NCBI GenBank assembly: GCA_038108155.1
Contig: JAYNHP010000001.1
Coordinates: 69,033 to 133,032, forward strand
Direction of reading: 5' to 3'
Length of the DNA: 64,000 bases
DNA from: MED-G20 sp038108155
GTDB taxonomy: Bacteria > Bacteroidota > Bacteroidia > Flavobacteriales_D > Parvicellaceae
A program made the translations under genes and the position numbers. The notes beneath the pieces are model-generated. The model was not told the DNA's origin. It worked only from the letters and a program-made list of their open reading frames with translations, and did no database searches. Of this stretch, positions 61,539-64,000 are shown in pieces; position 1 is the stretch's first letter; each line of letters begins with the position of its first letter.

Positions 61539-62786
61539 ATGAAACAAAATATTTTTATTTATTTATTTTTTTCATTGTTTTTATTAGCCTGTTCTGTAGC
61601 TAAACCAGTAAATTATTCTTTTCAAGACAATAAAAATTCCCTACATCCTCAATTTTTAATTTACCATGACTCCGAATCTTCTTCAAAATTGTATTTTCAG
61701 ATTTCAACAGAAGATATACTGTATTCAAGATTAAATGTAAGTGAGAAATTTAGTTCCAAAATAAAATTACAGTTCATAGCTTACAATGAAAATCGCAAGG
61801 AAATTGTTGATTCAGGTTCTTTATTAATTTCTGATAAGTATTTAAAAAATAAAAAAATAAAAATTGACACTAACCTTAGTTTTCTTTTTCCAAAAGATAA
61901 TAAAGGGTTTATAGATTTAAAAGTTGTGGATATTAATAGAAATAGAGAGTTTAATAAAACCATTAAAATTGATAAATTAAACGATTACAACAGACAATTT
62001 TATATTATTAAAGACACAAATAATCAGCTTTTGTACGATGATTTCTTTTTTAAAGGACAGTCTATTTTTATCCAAAGTGAATTTAATATTCATAGACTAT
62101 ACGACAAAAATATCAATACTTCTTTTCCACTCTCTCCACCACCATTTAGCAAGTCTTATCAGCCAATATTTAAAAGCACTAATTCTGTTTGTAAGCAGCT
62201 TAATTTTAATTCTCAAAATTTAATTTCTTATCTTCTTCCTGATGAAGGATTTGTTTTCTTTCAGTTGGATACATTGAGTAGCCAAGGTTTTACATTATTT
62301 AATTTTCATGAAGGTTATCCAAATTTAACCAATGCAGATCAATTGATTTCTCCTTTAAGGTATTTAACAACTAAAGAAGAGTTTTCTTCGTTAGTATCCA
62401 GTTCTGATTCAAAGCTAGCAGTTGATCAATATTGGCTTTCAAAAGCTTCTTCAAAAGAACGTGCAAGAAACCTTATTAGAATTTATTATTCAAGAGTTGA
62501 ATTTGCAAATAAATTATTTTCTTGTCATTTAGAGGGTTGGAAAACAGATAGGGGACTAATTAGTATTATTTTTGGTCCTCCAAGTTATGTTACAAATAAT
62601 AGAAATTCTGAGACTTGGATTTATGGAGATGAAAATAATATGAACTCTTTGAAGTTTATTTTTGAAAATAAAATGAACCCATTTACAACCAATGATTTTA
62701 TATTAAAAAGAAATTACGCATATAAAAACCCATGGTATAGAGCGGTGGATAGCTGGAGAAATGGAAAAGTATATTTATTAAAATGA
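61539..62786 (+). CDS. GWxTD domain-containing lipoprotein
   Basis: The start at ATG 61539 gives MKQNIFIYLFFSLFLLAC, a clean lipoprotein signal; a TTG at 61524 would add five residues before it. The C-terminal third contains RVEFANKLFSCHLEGWKTDR, the GWxTD motif with the preceding helix, then GLISIIFGPPSYV and ETWIYGD. Outer-surface lipoprotein family of Bacteroidota and Acidobacteriota with unknown function. Length is 415 residues. Overlaps rlmB by four bases. Confidence 0.82.
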   Translation: MKQNIFIYLFFSLFLLACSVAKPVNYSFQDNKNSLHPQFLIYHDSESSSKLYFQISTEDILYSRLNVSEKFSSKIKLQFIAYNENRKEIVDSGSLLISDKYLKNKKIKIDTNLSFLFPKDNKGFIDLKVVDINRNREFNKTIKIDKLNDYNRQFYIIKDTNNQLLYDDFFFKGQSIFIQSEFNIHRLYDKNINTSFPLSPPPFSKSYQPIFKSTNSVCKQLNFNSQNLISYLLPDEGFVFFQLDTLSSQGFTLFNFHEGYPNLTNADQLISPLRYLTTKEEFSSLVSSSDSKLAVDQYWLSKASSKERARNLIRIYYSRVEFANKLFSCHLEGWKTDRGLISIIFGPPSYVTNNRNSETWIYGDENNMNSLKFIFENKMNPFTTNDFILKRNYAYKNPWYRAVDSWRNGKVYLLK

Positions 62787-63520
62787 ACAAAAAAATTACA
62801 GAAGATTTAACCTTTGGAATTAGATCAGTTATAGAAGCCATAAAACAAGGCAAAACAATTAATAAAATTCTTTTACAAAAAGGGTTAACTGGAGAGTTAA
62901 TAAAAGAGTTGTTAGTTCTTGTCCATAAAGAAAATATTGTAGTTCAGAAAGTTCCTGTTCAAAAGCTAAACCATATGGTGAAAAAAAATCACCAAGGAGT
63001 AATTGCAATGATTTCACCAGTTGCTTACCATCAAATAGATTGGCTGGTTCAGCAAGTTTATGAAAAAGGAGAAGATCCTTTTATTTTAATTTTAGACAGG
63101 GTTAAAGATGTAAGAAATTTTGGTGCTATTGCAAGAACTGCTGAATGTTTTGGAGTTCATGCTATTGTAATTCCTAGTAAGGATTCGGCCTTAATTACCA
63201 ATGATGCTGTAAAAACCTCTGCTGGTGCGCTATTTAAGATTCCTGTTTGCAAGGTTACTAGTTTAAATGCTGCAGTAGATTTTTTAAAGGGTTGTGGTCT
63301 TAAAATATTTTCTTGTACTGAGAAATCTGACACATTGATAAATAAAGTGGAAACTACTGGTCCCAAAGCTTTAATTATGGGTAGCGAACAAGATGGAGTT
63401 GACTCGCAGTTAATAAAAGCTAGTGATGTGAATTTTAAAATACCAATGACTGGAAGCATTGCTTCTTTAAACGTCTCAGTTGCCTGTGGAATAGCTATTC
63501 ATAAATTAATGAGTAAGTAA
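62783..63520 (+). CDS. rlmB: 23S rRNA (guanosine2251-2'-O)-methyltransferase RlmB
   Basis: SPOUT-knot methyltransferase. FGIRSVIEAIKQGKTINKILLQ is the N-terminal substrate-binding domain; the knot has DRVKDVRNFGAIARTAECFG, IMGSEQDGV and IPMTGSIASLNVSVACGIAI. Length is 245 residues. TrmH-type paralogues look similar, but the N-domain supports RlmB. Confidence 0.92.
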   Translation: MNKKITEDLTFGIRSVIEAIKQGKTINKILLQKGLTGELIKELLVLVHKENIVVQKVPVQKLNHMVKKNHQGVIAMISPVAYHQIDWLVQQVYEKGEDPFILILDRVKDVRNFGAIARTAECFGVHAIVIPSKDSALITNDAVKTSAGALFKIPVCKVTSLNAAVDFLKGCGLKIFSCTEKSDTLINKVETTGPKALIMGSEQDGVDSQLIKASDVNFKIPMTGSIASLNVSVACGIAIHKLMSK

Positions 63521-63571
63521 TATAGGTAATATTAATCCTAACTTTTTCCAATTTTAAGCAGATATTTAATT

Positions 63572-64000
63572 ATGTTCTACAGAAAAATATTTTATTCACT
63601 ATTGCTTTGTTTTTTTAGTTTAATATTTTTCTCTCAATCCATCGTAAATACTGAAAAGCTATTTAACAAAAATAAAAATGGACTTCAAGTGTCTTCTGAA
63701 TTTAATGGGACATCCATTTCTGGAAATGCATCTGTTTTCATTTTAGGATACTCTTTGAATTTCTCTTACAAGAAAAATAAAAGCTTGCTAAGACTTTTTT
63801 CAGGTGGGCAATATATAAGTCAAAATAAAACAGAGGTTTCTAATAGTGCCTTTTCTCAATTAAGATACGATTACCAAATAAATGATAAGAGTAGGTATTT
63901 TATGTTTACTCAATTACAAAGCAATGCCATTTTATTATTCAGTAGAAGATTATTAGTAGGATTGGGCTACAGAAGAAATTTAATAAATATTGAAAGAGAC
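63572..64000 (+). CDS. DUF481-like outer membrane protein (partial)
   Basis: Open from ATG 63572 to the window end, 143 codons. The signal peptide ends at about residue 22 (SLIFFSQS). The mature part has alternating beta-barrel strands (VFILGYSLNFSYKK, SAFSQLRYDYQI, YFMFTQLQSNAILLFSRRLL, VGLGYRRNLI) like DUF481 salt-induced outer-membrane proteins. The C-terminus is outside the window. Confidence 0.6.
   Translation, partial: MFYRKIFYSLLLCFFSLIFFSQSIVNTEKLFNKNKNGLQVSSEFNGTSISGNASVFILGYSLNFSYKKNKSLLRLFSGGQYISQNKTEVSNSAFSQLRYDYQINDKSRYFMFTQLQSNAILLFSRRLLVGLGYRRNLINIERD

Overview
The window is about 64 kb of AT-rich DNA (low 30s % GC by eye) from a member of the Bacteroidota, most likely a compact marine Flavobacteriales genome. 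The evidence is the flavobacterial dcw order (mraZ to ftsZ), an FtsZ tail ending in LHDNVD, CrtZ/CrtY-type zeaxanthin genes, a fused alpha-beta E1 dehydrogenase, an S46 dipeptidyl peptidase, GWxTD, DUF5606 and DUF3822 proteins, a trace of a type IX secretion sorting domain, promoters of the TAnnTTTG type, and almost no Shine-Dalgarno sites. Many genes start with TTG and several convergent genes share their stop codons, which fits a streamlined genome. A 10-base run of N (13111-13120) shows that this is a scaffolded assembly.

Layout. (1) 1-1769: a TonB-dependent receptor on the minus strand, broken by a frameshift and running off the window. (2) 1833-6773: a carotenoid operon (B12-binding MerR regulator, crtI, crtB, crtZ, crtY) predicted to make zeaxanthin from geranylgeranyl-PP and probably controlled by light. 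(3) 6848-10047: low-molecular-weight phosphatase/arsenate reductase, a sensor kinase with no partner nearby, and two tandem Omp28/thioredoxin-fold lipoproteins. (4) 10054-13477, minus strand: a glycosyltransferase with an apparent CTG start, engB, and an N-acyltransferase plus O-acyltransferase pair resembling the glycine-lipid enzymes GlsB/GlsA. (5) 13539-30396: the division and cell-wall cluster mraZ-rsmH-ftsL-ftsI-murE-mraY-murD-(MurD C-domain paralogue)-ftsW-murG-murC-ftsQ-ftsA-ftsZ, followed by yqeY and an O-methyltransferase. (6) 30462-38508: DPP7-like peptidase, aminotransferase, LolC-type permease, NamZ-type muramidase and 3-hydroxyacyl-CoA dehydrogenase. (7) 38515-44424, mostly minus: small exported peptide, psd, cdsA, ftsH, rsfS, with birA divergent, then an SRPBCC protein and pyrE. 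(8) 44426-49594: Nudix hydrolase, then a minus-strand operon (unknown membrane protein, DUF3822, rsmD, coaD, cysteine-less TlpA-like protein). (9) 49826-64000: E1 dehydrogenase, MscS, two tandem FKBPs, DUF5606, T9SS-domain remnant, HsdR-N-like nuclease, holA, threonine aldolase, an SDR, tyrS, LuxE-like enzyme, lipoproteins, rlmB and a partial DUF481 protein.

The observations most worth a second look are an in-frame TAA inside ftsZ that separates the polymerising core from the conserved FtsA-binding tail; a free-standing MurD C-terminal domain gene between murD and ftsW; a CarH-like photoreceptor regulator with an operator-like dyad at the carotenoid promoter; paired MraZ boxes on both strands plus a DnaA box ahead of mraZ; and a gene that seems to start with CTG overlapping the previous stop. 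I saw no rRNA, tRNA, CRISPR array, insertion sequence or prophage, and no gene-free stretch longer than 300 bases.
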